This document shows, piece after piece, positions 20,119 to 28,360 of a stretch of 64,000 nt of DNA. Numbering within the stretch: position 1 is the stretch's first letter; every line of letters starts with the position of its first letter. The notes under the pieces were generated by a model. That model was not told the origin of the DNA, searched no databases, and was given only the letters and a program-made list of their open reading frames with translations. The stretch comes from Gallionella sp. GTDB taxonomy: Bacteria > Pseudomonadota > Gammaproteobacteria > Burkholderiales > Gallionellaceae. Both the position numbers and the translations under genes were made by a program. The stretch covers positions 109,459-173,458 of the forward strand of contig JAUXOL010000019.1 of the NCBI GenBank assembly GCA_030682375.1, read 5' to 3'.

Positions 20119-21149
20119 TTGAACTTACAACAGGCGTCCCCGGATCCGGTAAGACCCTTTCTATGGTTGACCGGCTGAATAGACTTCAAACTAAGTGGGC
20201 GCGTGATCCTGCTGAAATCAGGCCCGTTTTCGTTTCTGGGATTCCTGACTTGGCGTTGCCTCACACACCGCTCCCTTTGAAGTCTGTACAGCTTTCAAAG
20301 TCTGCGACACCTTCGCTTGTGCCGGATTGGGAAGCCTTGCCTGATGGCGCGCTGGTTATTATTTCTGAGGCGCAAGGCTGTTTCCCGCCTCGTTCTAGTC
20401 AATCCACTCCGCCCGAACATGTCAGCTTTTTGAACGTGCATCGCCATAAGGGTTTGGATATCTGGCTTGATACCCAACACCCGAAGCTAATAGATGGCTC
20501 CGTCCGTGCGCTGGTCGGAAAACATCAGCATTATCGGCGGTTGTTTGGCGGTCAACGTGCGGTAGTTTATGAGTGGGATTCCTGCTCTGATTCCTTGTCT
20601 GGTATGGCTGCGGCTACTAAGTCGTTTTATACCTATCCCCGGCATGCTTTCAAGTTTTACAAATCAGCCGAAATCCATACAAAACAAAGCTTCAAATTGC
20701 CCTTGTGGCTTTTCATTCCTCTGCTTTCGGTGCCGCTTGCGTTCTATTTCATTCCGCATGCTTATGATGTTTTTGCCAATGGCATGTCAGGAAAAACGCC
20801 CGTTGTTGAGTCTGCTCCGTCAGGCTCCGTTTCTGCGGTTCCTGCCCCTGCTCCTGACTCTGAAAGCGTACCGTCTAAGCGTTCTATGGGTGTACCTGTG
20901 GCGATTTCTGCGCCCCTGCAAATCTCGGCCTGTGTCGCCTCTGAGAGCTTTTGCCGTTGCTACACGGCAACCGGCATCCGGTTAAAGATGAGCGATGCCG
21001 AGTGCCGCGCCGCTGCTGCATCGCCTAATGAGTTTTTTCGGCTGAATGAACAGGCTGTAGCGATTGCTGCGCCTCGTTCGGTTCCTTCTCCGGCGTTGCA
21101 TCAATCTGTAGCTGCTCAAGATTTAAGCGCGCCTGATCTGCCGCAGTAG
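20115..21149 (+). CDS. zot: Zonular occludens toxin-like assembly ATPase (pI/Zot)
   Basis: MIELTTGVPGSGKTLSMV Walker A, VIISEAQGCFPPR, HRHKGLDIWLDTQHPKLID, C-terminal TM. Confidence 0.9.
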   Translation: MIELTTGVPGSGKTLSMVDRLNRLQTKWARDPAEIRPVFVSGIPDLALPHTPLPLKSVQLSKSATPSLVPDWEALPDGALVIISEAQGCFPPRSSQSTPPEHVSFLNVHRHKGLDIWLDTQHPKLIDGSVRALVGKHQHYRRLFGGQRAVVYEWDSCSDSLSGMAAATKSFYTYPRHAFKFYKSAEIHTKQSFKLPLWLFIPLLSVPLAFYFIPHAYDVFANGMSGKTPVVESAPSGSVSAVPAPAPDSESVPSKRSMGVPVAISAPLQISACVASESFCRCYTATGIRLKMSDAECRAAAASPNEFFRLNEQAVAIAAPRSVPSPALHQSVAAQDLSAPDLPQ

Positions 21150-21465
21150 CCGTGCGGATTTCAGCCTGTGAATCTCTGACTTATCCACGGCTTTTGGGGA
21201 TAACTCGTTACTGCTGACGGGTTTGAAAAAAAAAAAGAAATATAAAAAAGATGTATTGGGCAAGCGAAGCGCGTCAGTCCGGAGTGTGGGTAAGTCCCGA
21301 ACCCGTAGGGCTGTCCATAGGGCGGGTTTTTGCCCTGTGGGCAGGGGACTTATCCATACGGCATGCGCTGGCCGCTTCCCGGTCGGTTTGGGGAGCCGCA
21401 AAGCGGCCGGGCGTAGCCCTATGCTGGCAAATGTTCCGGGGCGGTGAGTGGGTGGCCGTAACGAG

Positions 21466-21486
21466 AAGCGGCGCGTAGCGCCGCTT
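21466..21486. other. Perfect 9-bp-stem hairpin in inovirus intergenic region (candidate replication/packaging signal)
   Basis: AAGCGGCGC GTA GCGCCGCTT in the zot-rep intergenic. Confidence 0.4.
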
Positions 21487-21718
21487 AACTTGTAATACGG
21501 ACACATAAGCAACCAACTAGCGGACAAGTCGGTAACGGTGCGGGTTTTAGACGGGCTAGGAATGGAGCGGAGTAAATCCCGCAGGGATTTTTGAGCATCC
21601 AATCCGGTGCATATAGACGAAGTAGAGAAGGGCGCGCAGTAGGGCGCAAAAGGAAACCCCCGCAGGTCTGGAAACCTCGGGGGCGTGATCAGGTAGCAAT
21701 TTTCGAGAGGCGTACCCA

Positions 21719-22759
21719 ATGCAAAGCGATATACCGAACTATGTCGGAACTGTCAAGCCCCCCAAGCGTCAACGGTGGGACATTGCACTAGACCGGCCCA
21801 AAACCGGCCCTGTGCCGATTGCTGAAGAGCATGCGGCATGGCAAAGGGCTATAGCTCTCGGCCCCGTTCCTGAGTTCCGCGCAAAGCTCGTAAAGCTCCC
21901 GCACGGGCAAACTGAGGTTAGTGTCACGTCAGGGCATCGGGATAACGTCATTCGGGCGCGCATGGGCTTTAATCCCTTGCTTGATTGCGGAACCAAGCTA
22001 CGGACAGTAGAGGAACAGGCCCGGCGTGACACCGAAAACCGCGCAAGGTCTGCAAAGCGCGCACGGCAAAACGTCCGGCATCTGGTCAAGTCGATTTTTG
22101 CCGATCACATGCTAACTTTCAGCTATCGCGAAAATGTCCTAGATCGCTCCAGGGTCGCCGCCGATTGGAAAGAGTTCGTTCGCTTGTTTCGCCATCGTTA
22201 TCCCGACTGGCAATACCTCGCGGTTCTCGAAAAACAGGAGCGCGGCTCGTTCCATATGCACGTTGCTGTTGCCGGAAAACAGGATATACGCTGGTTGCTG
22301 CGCTGTTGGTTGATCGCGATAGGTCAACCCCTCGAAGAGGTCGCGGAGTGGTTGCATAGCGGCGTTAAACTTGGCGAGAAGTCTCTCGGTGCGGTCAATG
22401 TCGAGCCTCCGAAAAAGCGTTGGGGCGGTGAGCATAAGCAATGGAAGCGGGACAAGCTGTCCGGCTATCTCACGAAGTACATAGGCAAAGAGTTCGAAGA
22501 GTCGGACAAGAGTGCCAAAAAATATTGGCGTTCTCACGGCGTTCAAAAGCCCGATATCACGCGATTCTGGCTCAAGGCAAAAACCTATGAAGAGGCCGTG
22601 CGTGAGGCTCACGACCTCGTTTACTATCAGGGCGTGGATTCAATCTCTATGTGGGGCGATCAGTCTGCCGGGGTGGTCTGGATAACTGGCGAAACTCGGC
22701 GGGAAAATATCGGATTGCGAACTAGCGCGGCTCCCGATTGGGACTTGCTGGCTGACTGA
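21719..22759 (+). CDS. Inovirus replication initiation protein (HUH endonuclease, pII-like)
   Basis: RGSFHMHVAVAG HUH motif, YLTKYIGKEFEE downstream Tyr motif. Confidence 0.85.
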   Translation: MQSDIPNYVGTVKPPKRQRWDIALDRPKTGPVPIAEEHAAWQRAIALGPVPEFRAKLVKLPHGQTEVSVTSGHRDNVIRARMGFNPLLDCGTKLRTVEEQARRDTENRARSAKRARQNVRHLVKSIFADHMLTFSYRENVLDRSRVAADWKEFVRLFRHRYPDWQYLAVLEKQERGSFHMHVAVAGKQDIRWLLRCWLIAIGQPLEEVAEWLHSGVKLGEKSLGAVNVEPPKKRWGGEHKQWKRDKLSGYLTKYIGKEFEESDKSAKKYWRSHGVQKPDITRFWLKAKTYEEAVREAHDLVYYQGVDSISMWGDQSAGVVWITGETRRENIGLRTSAAPDWDLLAD

Positions 22760-22922
22760 TTTCGGCGGCTTTACGGGCGCGGATTTTTCCGGCTATGTCG
22801 TAGGCTTTAGCGTATGCCGCTCGTCGTGATGGTAGGCTTGAAAGGTTCGGCATGCGGTTTAGCCATGCTTCGATTTCGTCTTGTGATACGGGGATGATTT
22901 CGGCAAAGAGTGGTTTATTCAT
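22722..22922 (-). CDS. Small hypothetical phage protein
   Basis: 66 aa ORF MNKPLFAEIIPVSQDEIEAWLNRMPNLSSLPSRRAAYAKAYDIAGKIRARKAAEIS. Confidence 0.4.
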   Translation of the reverse strand: MNKPLFAEIIPVSQDEIEAWLNRMPNLSSLPSRRAAYAKAYDIAGKIRARKAAEISQPASPNREPR

Positions 22923-23091
22923 GTTGAATAAATCGGCCTCTGGCTTTGAAACTATATAGGCCGAAATATCTATGCAATTCGGTCTAGTTGGGGATTATGG
23001 CGGCGGTGTTCGGTGTGTTGATCGAGGATCTCACGAGCTGGAAAACCTTGGAAACTATCGCGCGAAGAATCAATAACTTACCTTTCCATGA

Positions 23092-23119
23092 TTTTCGCAT
23101 AATGTATATTATGTCAAAC
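23092..23119. other. dif: Chromosomal dif site / right attachment junction
   Basis: TTTTCGCATAA TGTATA TTATGTCAAAC; both arms and centre match the proteobacterial dif pattern. Confidence 0.85.
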
Positions 23120-23165
23120 CCCGTGGCTGGTCGTTGTCGCCCTCATCCTCGCCGTCGTTGACGGC

Positions 23166-23230
23166 GGACACATGGTTTGAAAGATTGGGACACTTGATTT
23201 GAAAGATTTGGACACATGGTTTGAAAGATT
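23166..23230. repeat. Three tandem 22-bp-period transposase-binding-like repeats (attR-type end)
   Basis: GGACACATGGTTTGAAAGATT (23166), GGACACTTGATTTGAAAGATT (23188), GGACACATGGTTTGAAAGATT (23210). Confidence 0.85.
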
Positions 23231-23277
23231 TCACCGCATCTATTTAGCCATGTGAAAATGATTTTGACACCAAACAC

Positions 23278-23305
23278 AAAGGCCGGGGGTTAAATCCCGG
23301 CCTTT
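23278..23305 (-). terminator. Terminator of the Mu-like element leftward transcript
   Basis: AAAGGCCGGG ggttaaat CCCGGCCTTT. Confidence 0.65.
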
Positions 23306-23441
23306 GCTTTGTCTGTTGCGCAGCCGGGGTTAGTCGGCGTTGGTTAAAACAGGCTGCCCATGTGCGCCATGTTGCGGGCGCATCCGGGGCTATGGCGCAC
23401 TTCTCGCCCAGGTTGCTTTGCCCTGAAGTCCGAAAGGAGCT

Positions 23442-23744
23442 TCAATAATATCTATCCCGGTTCCTGTTACTCAGTGCGCTGTGCTTAGGCGCAGGCTGGC
23501 GACTCTGAATAATCTCCTGCGCCATGCGCTCGGCCTCTTTATTTCGCTGTTGTTCGACCCGTCCCCGCAGGTGTGCGTTTTCGGCTGTAAGCGCCGCAAT
23601 ACGGGCGCGAATTTCATCGTTGGAGAGGGGGCGCTCTGGTGCAGTCTTTGGTTTCGCCTTCCTGCGTGTGTCCAAGGCAAGTTGAAACTCGGCAGGCGTT
23701 ACTACTGCACCGGCAAAACAGACACTGCCAAGCGTGTTACTCAT
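23442..23744 (-). CDS. Hypothetical protein of the Mu-like element
   Basis: 100 aa ORF, overlaps upstream gene. Confidence 0.45.
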   Translation of the reverse strand: MSNTLGSVCFAGAVVTPAEFQLALDTRRKAKPKTAPERPLSNDEIRARIAALTAENAHLRGRVEQQRNKEAERMAQEIIQSRQPAPKHSALSNRNRDRYY

Positions 23745-24279
23745 ACATCCCCGAGCTTATGAGGTCGTTCGCCAATTCGTCGCGCTTGGCGTTAAGCTCT
23801 TTAAGCTTCGCGTCTATTTCCGCAATCTGACGGCGGCGATCAGCCACGGGAACTAAACTATCCGCATATCCCAGCGTATCCAAGGCGGTCAAAAACCGCT
23901 CCGCGAGTAAATCGCCAAAAAGGTGATACATCCCGTGCAGTTCAATGTTGAGCGCATCGTGGTGAGGGACTCCATCCCAATATGGTAAAGGCTGCGGCTT
24001 CCCTGCGACATGGTTGCGTTCCAACGCGGCAAAACTGACAGGGAATCCACCCTCCCGTGCCCATTTGTCTATCCGCCATTGGTAATTGTTGGCACGGCGC
24101 TGAATATCGGCGCGAACAAACTCCGCCAAGTCATCCTTGGAAACCGGCGCATCCGTCAACGCCCGGCGCTGTTCTGTGAGTGCAGCAATTTGCGCATCTG
24201 CTTCGTGAATCTGAGCCTTGATGGCGTTTGCCGCATCGCGCAGTTGCGCTAGCAGCCCTTTGACTTTGGCGGTGGTCAT
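23737..24279 (-). CDS. Hypothetical coiled-coil protein of the Mu-like element
   Basis: 180 aa; charged helical ends. Confidence 0.5.
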   Translation of the reverse strand: MTTAKVKGLLAQLRDAANAIKAQIHEADAQIAALTEQRRALTDAPVSKDDLAEFVRADIQRRANNYQWRIDKWAREGGFPVSFAALERNHVAGKPQPLPYWDGVPHHDALNIELHGMYHLFGDLLAERFLTALDTLGYADSLVPVADRRRQIAEIDAKLKELNAKRDELANDLISSGMYE

Positions 24280-24282
24280 TTA

Positions 24283-24465
24283 TTACTCCTGGTTGTTGGA
24301 ATGAAGGGCGGTTTTTTCAAACTGTTTGCTGAACGGCTTGATGAGGGGTTCAATCGCCCCACTTTTAAGCAAATTGGCGGCATCGGCCTCGGTCAGTTCG
24401 ATTTCTGCGCCAACGTCGAATGTTTCGCCGCTGTGCTTTATCTTCGTCATGGTTTTATATTTCAC
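24283..24465 (-). CDS. Small phage protein
   Basis: 60 aa, MKYKTMTKIKHSGETFDVGAEIELTEADAANLLKSGAIEPL. Confidence 0.45.
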   Translation of the reverse strand: MKYKTMTKIKHSGETFDVGAEIELTEADAANLLKSGAIEPLIKPFSKQFEKTALHSNNQE

Positions 24466-24500
24466 TGTTGTTTTCCTTTTTGGGGGGGAGTGGCGTAGGT

Positions 24501-24908
24501 TTAGCTGCAGATTTTGCGAATGGTTCTTTCGGTCAGGTGATATTTGAGCGCAAGCTGTCGTTGTGTCATCCCCTCCGCGCGATCAGCCAGAATTAGCTTG
24601 TTGCGCTGTACGATCTGCAATATGCAAGCGCGGGGAATCTCCACACTTAGGCCGCCGAATTCGCCGCACAACTGTTGCGCGATCTCATCCCCTAGCAATT
24701 GGTGAATGGCATGCTCAAGCTTAGGCATGGAAGGGATATATAGGCGCACGCCGCCATATTGCGCGACCAGTTTGGCGGCAGCTTCATCTCCGATAAGCTG
24801 CGCGATTTCTTGAAACACTCCTGGATAATTTGTGCCGCGTGCTCGTGACAAAACAAAACTGCGCATCTCCTCCCCCTTTCTGTTTATGGCGGAACTGTAT
24901 CCTCCCAA
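24501..24908 (-). CDS. Mor-like (Mu middle-operon regulator) transcription activator
   Basis: FQEIAQLIGDEAAAKLVAQYGGVRLYIPSM...RNKLILADRAEGMTQRQLALKYHLTERTIRKIC. Confidence 0.8.
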   Translation of the reverse strand: MGGYSSAINRKGEEMRSFVLSRARGTNYPGVFQEIAQLIGDEAAAKLVAQYGGVRLYIPSMPKLEHAIHQLLGDEIAQQLCGEFGGLSVEIPRACILQIVQRNKLILADRAEGMTQRQLALKYHLTERTIRKICS

Positions 24909-25057
24909 ATGTAGGGGGTTAAGCCGGAACGGGTTCCGCCAGAGGAATGAGGCGCTGTGCGGCCGGAGGGATAACGCGCTTTCCTTTCTTACCCCTGCGC
25001 GGCCTTTGCGGTTTCATCCGTTGAAAAACGATTTCAGCCCATCATTTCAGCCCATCA

Positions 25058-25081
25058 AAAGAAAGCCCCCTTGCGGGGGCT
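25058..25081 (-). terminator. Hairpin terminator downstream of minus-strand 25103 gene
   Basis: Minus strand AGCCCCCGCAAGGGGGCTTTCTTTT. Confidence 0.55.
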
Positions 25082-25102
25082 ATGGTGAGGAGTGGGGAGC
25101 GA

Positions 25103-25435
25103 TCAGGATTCGCCTTTCAATTCGCGTTCAGCCTGAAGCCTTTCCCAACCCCATTTATTGCATACGTGCTTGTGCATCAGCACGTTCCTATCAGCCGTGA
25201 CGGTAACCGCATCGCGCAGCATAAGGAACACTCCTGCTAAGTCTTCGCGGCGTAGCTGTACCGTGGCACGCTGGCAGTCATCCCCACTGGTGCTAGCCAA
25301 GTCGGAAAAAACATTGAGTACACATCGCAATCGATCAAGCTGGGAATGTTGTTCATCGAACTCGTCATCCGCGTTGAAGCCGGGGTTAAAGGCGGCGGGT
25401 TTCCAGTCTGGCGGCAACTTGATTTTGGTATTCAT
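25103..25435 (-). CDS. Hypothetical protein of the Mu-like element
   Basis: 110 aa, MNTKIKLPPDWKPAAFNPGFNADDEFDEQHSQLDRLRCVLNVFSDL. Confidence 0.45.
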   Translation of the reverse strand: MNTKIKLPPDWKPAAFNPGFNADDEFDEQHSQLDRLRCVLNVFSDLASTSGDDCQRATVQLRREDLAGVFLMLRDAVTVTADRNVLMHKHVCNKWGWERLQAERELKGES

Positions 25436-25728
25436 TTGCCACCCCCTGCGTTAATGGGCATTTCTGCCAGCTTTCCGATGCCCTTGTCTGCGATTCGCGC
25501 AACGTCGATAGCGGCGAAGGATAAAGCCCGAATACGCTCTGCCTCTGGGTGTTCCGGCATGTCGTCCACCAGCATGTCGTGAAGCATCTCCAACATATCT
25601 ACCAATCGCGCGAGGCGTAATGAGTGCTCCAGAGCAATGGCTGCATGTTCTTGTTGGAGCTCGTTCGGATTGCTGTGCTTTCTGTGCGAATTGGGCTTGG
25701 ATTCACCTCGGATGATTTTGGCATTCAT
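25432..25728 (-). CDS. Hypothetical protein of the Mu-like element
   Basis: 98 aa, ATGA overlaps with both neighbours. Confidence 0.45.
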   Translation of the reverse strand: MNAKIIRGESKPNSHRKHSNPNELQQEHAAIALEHSLRLARLVDMLEMLHDMLVDDMPEHPEAERIRALSFAAIDVARIADKGIGKLAEMPINAGGGK

Positions 25729-25979
25729 GCTGCACCTCCCACTGCGCGGCGGTTAAAAGCGTCGCAGGATGCCGTTTCTTGTATTTGCTCCAAGTCGCAC
25801 GCCTGTTTAACGGTAATTGCGCCCGCCATCGTCAGGGCTTGAATCAAGCCGTGGATATATCCGGCATAGAACGGGGAGGTGTCCACCGCCTCGATACGGG
25901 CGATGACGAAACGATAAGCGCGGTGCTGGGCGAGGGTCGGGATGCTGGGCGCGGTTACGCCTGGTGCGGATTGAATCAT
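25725..25979 (-). CDS. Hypothetical protein of the Mu-like element
   Basis: MIQSAPGVTAPSIPTLAQHRAYRFVIARIEAVDTSPFYAGYIHGLIQAL. Confidence 0.45.
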   Translation of the reverse strand: MIQSAPGVTAPSIPTLAQHRAYRFVIARIEAVDTSPFYAGYIHGLIQALTMAGAITVKQACDLEQIQETASCDAFNRRAVGGAA

Positions 25980-26152
25980 GGCAATTCTCCTAGTTTGGGT
26001 TTCTATTCCCGCCCTACCGACGCCAATCGGGGAGGCGGAACTGTGTGAGTTGGCGTACCGGGTACTAGGAACCGGCGCATCCGAAGATGCCCCACACAGC
26101 CCGCCAAAACTTGGCTTGCCATGCTGACGGACATTGCCCATACAACGGGCGT

Positions 26153-26177
26153 AAAAAAACCGCTTTGGGGGGCGGTT
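26153..26177 (-). terminator. Rho-independent terminator on minus strand within early operon
   Basis: Minus strand AACCGCCCCCCAAAGCGGTTTTTTT. Confidence 0.6.
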
Positions 26178-26442
26178 GTCCGCCTAGTATTACCTGGACG
26201 CCAATCCAGTATCACGTTTTTTGCGTGACGTGCGCACTGTGCCGGAAGCGGTTTTAGTCGTCAAGCGGTTTTTAGCTATTGGTGTTGCAAGGGGTGCGGT
26301 GTTGTCCTAGACTGCGCTTGTGTGTAGCAGATGCGGAGCCGTTTCGGGCGTTAAGGTTGGGGGGCGCGAAAGCGCAGCATCAACTCCCGCAGCTACACAT
26401 TCCATCGACCGATTTCGGCAAAGTTTTAAATCCCCCTTTCCC

Positions 26443-26724
26443 CTAATTTTTGTCTCGCCTTATCAACCATACAGGCCATTCGCTTTCAGCAAGTGGCGGG
26501 ACTGCCTCTGTATTGCGTACCGCCTTGTCGATGATTTCCCCATCTTCGTTGGTGACGCAGTAGGACAGGGATTTAAACTCTTCAAAGGTGATTCCAAATA
26601 TCATGCCGTCGGCAGGTGGCTTCATCTTTTGGCGACGCATATAAAGCCGATCCCCGCCGCCCCCAGGGCGAGCCTCAGTTTCAACATCGCCATTCGGCAT
26701 AAGAAAAATCGAAATCCACGCCAT
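26443..26724 (-). CDS. Hypothetical protein of the Mu-like element
   Basis: 93 aa ORF MAWISIFLMPNGDVETEARPGGGGDRLYMRRQKMKPPADGMIFGITFEEFKSL. Confidence 0.45.
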   Translation of the reverse strand: MAWISIFLMPNGDVETEARPGGGGDRLYMRRQKMKPPADGMIFGITFEEFKSLSYCVTNEDGEIIDKAVRNTEAVPPLAESEWPVWLIRRDKN

Positions 26725-26854
26725 AACATAACCCCATCGGAAATTTTAGACCGACACCTTACCCCGAACACCCCCGCCGCCCCATTTAGAAAGCTTTGTA
26801 AATCACCTCTTTTTGTCCGCACAGAGCAACGCCTACCCGCATCACTCAAACGTC

Positions 26855-27304
26855 TCAAATCGCGTTTTTGTCGGTTTGTGATTTCGGATTGAAGTGCATC
26901 AATGCGCCGATAATCTTACTGGCTTTCTCGCTGGAGCAAAAACGCAAATCCGAAACGCCGTGATGATGCTCCAGCCAGTGGCGCAAACCTTGTGGATCGT
27001 GCTGCCCTTTCCAAGCATCCCACATGGCGGCGATCTTGCTGCGCTGCGCGTAGCTTGCCGCCCAGGGTGCGCGGCTGTCTTGCATGGCGGCTTCATGACG
27101 GGCGGTAGAGATAAAGCCAAGTCGGGCGAATTCGTCCATCACCAGGGCAAAGCCCGCCTGTGTCAGTTCGGTGGATGACGTTACGCCCGCCACACGCTGC
27201 AACAAGGCGCGATAATCCGCATCGCTCATATCCAGCCGCTTCCGCGCAATCTGCACTTGCTTGATGCAGGCGGCGGGTAGTGTGGAGCGGCGTGCGGAGG
27301 GCAT
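26855..27304 (-). CDS. GemA/gp16-family Mu regulatory protein
   Basis: IKQVQIARKRLDMSDADYRALLQRVAGVTSSTELTQAGFALVMDEFARLGF. Confidence 0.8.
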   Translation of the reverse strand: MPSARRSTLPAACIKQVQIARKRLDMSDADYRALLQRVAGVTSSTELTQAGFALVMDEFARLGFISTARHEAAMQDSRAPWAASYAQRSKIAAMWDAWKGQHDPQGLRHWLEHHHGVSDLRFCSSEKASKIIGALMHFNPKSQTDKNAI

Positions 27305-27306
27305 GG

Positions 27307-28344
27307 CTACAGCCTTCCCAGCATAGCTAGGGTTTGGTGATTCACTTCGCCAAACTCTCGCTTGGCGTACACAAAGGCGCGTGTCAGGGCGCGCAAGCCC
27401 CCTACCCCTTTAGCCTTTTTGATACACCATTCACGGGCGGGTTTCCCTCCGATGCCGTGGGCAGCCATAATCAAATCAACGTCCTCATCCGGCACACCCT
27501 TGATTTCCACGCGGGCGGCTTCCATGCGGCTGGATAGCTGCCCATGTTTGCCACCTGCCACGCGGCGATAGATTTCGCCGTTGCTCAGAAAGGCGATACC
27601 GAATAGCTTGCGGTCGGTGAAGTAGCGCAGGCCGTTCAGTACGCGAATGCCATGTAGCTTGTCGGCGTCACCGATATGCTGCGCTTCATCCACGATCAGC
27701 AGACCGCCGCGCCCTTCAGTGCGCTCTTCGATCATGCGCTTGATGGCGAAATCATCATCTTTGCGTCCGCCGCTTTCTCGATCAGGATGCACTTCATCTG
27801 CAATGAGTTGAAGCACGGCTTTGAGCGATAAGGAAAACTCGCTCAAGGTGACGACCCATACCGGGCATTTGAAGCCTTCGCGCTTGCGGCATCGGGCCAG
27901 ATAGGGCTGGATAGCCTGTGTTTTTCCCGTGCCAGGCGGAGCGGAGATTTCCATCAGTTCACACAGTTCGCGCGCCTGCTCGAAGCTGCTCCAAATCTTG
28001 CGCGATACGGCGGTTTCGATAAATGCAGGCACGGAAGATTGGGCAGCAGCACGTTCATCGTCTAATTGGGCGAACCATGCCTCCAACCTTCTTTCCAATT
28101 CCTCGGCCACGCTCAACTCACCTACATAGCGGCTTTCACCACGTAATGAAATGGGATTTTCTAACCAGGTTCGCAGACGCTCCACAGACGAACCGTAGCT
28201 TGCTCCCCCTATTCGATACAACTCCGCTTCTGTAACGATTCTATGCAGGCTGTAACCTTGCGCTAATTCATCGGCGATACGATCAGCGAGCGGCTTACAG
28301 CGATTTCTTATTACCTCGTAATTATTCACTTTAGTATCTTGCAT
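27307..28344 (-). CDS. MuB-like AAA ATPase
   Basis: EISAPPGTGKTQAIQPYL Walker A, GGLLIVDEAQHIGDADKLHGIRVL Walker B. Confidence 0.85.
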   Translation of the reverse strand: MQDTKVNNYEVIRNRCKPLADRIADELAQGYSLHRIVTEAELYRIGGASYGSSVERLRTWLENPISLRGESRYVGELSVAEELERRLEAWFAQLDDERAAAQSSVPAFIETAVSRKIWSSFEQARELCELMEISAPPGTGKTQAIQPYLARCRKREGFKCPVWVVTLSEFSLSLKAVLQLIADEVHPDRESGGRKDDDFAIKRMIEERTEGRGGLLIVDEAQHIGDADKLHGIRVLNGLRYFTDRKLFGIAFLSNGEIYRRVAGGKHGQLSSRMEAARVEIKGVPDEDVDLIMAAHGIGGKPAREWCIKKAKGVGGLRALTRAFVYAKREFGEVNHQTLAMLGRL

Positions 28345-28360
28345 GGCGTTCCTTTCGTGG

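Larger units (their letters stand above)
16364..23102. mobile_element. Filamentous prophage (inovirus), ~6.7 kb, integrated at dif
   Basis: Gene order ssDNA-binding protein - small hydrophobic protein - major coat - minor coat - pIII-like - pVI-like - Zot - Rep, with divergent repressor, bounded by dif-like sites. Confidence 0.85.

Noticed and set aside
21223-21516. Small ORFs in the zot-rep intergenic region
   Set aside because: Overlapping short ORFs on both strands with no motifs; region looks non-coding with hairpins.
23092-23119. Third dif-like site as chance match or promoter
   Set aside because: 22-nt near-identity to the dif pattern across both arms and the centre is too long for chance, and it coincides with the end of inovirus genes.
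14311-23200. Tyrosine integrase gene for the dif elements
   Set aside because: None found; integration best explained by host XerCD.
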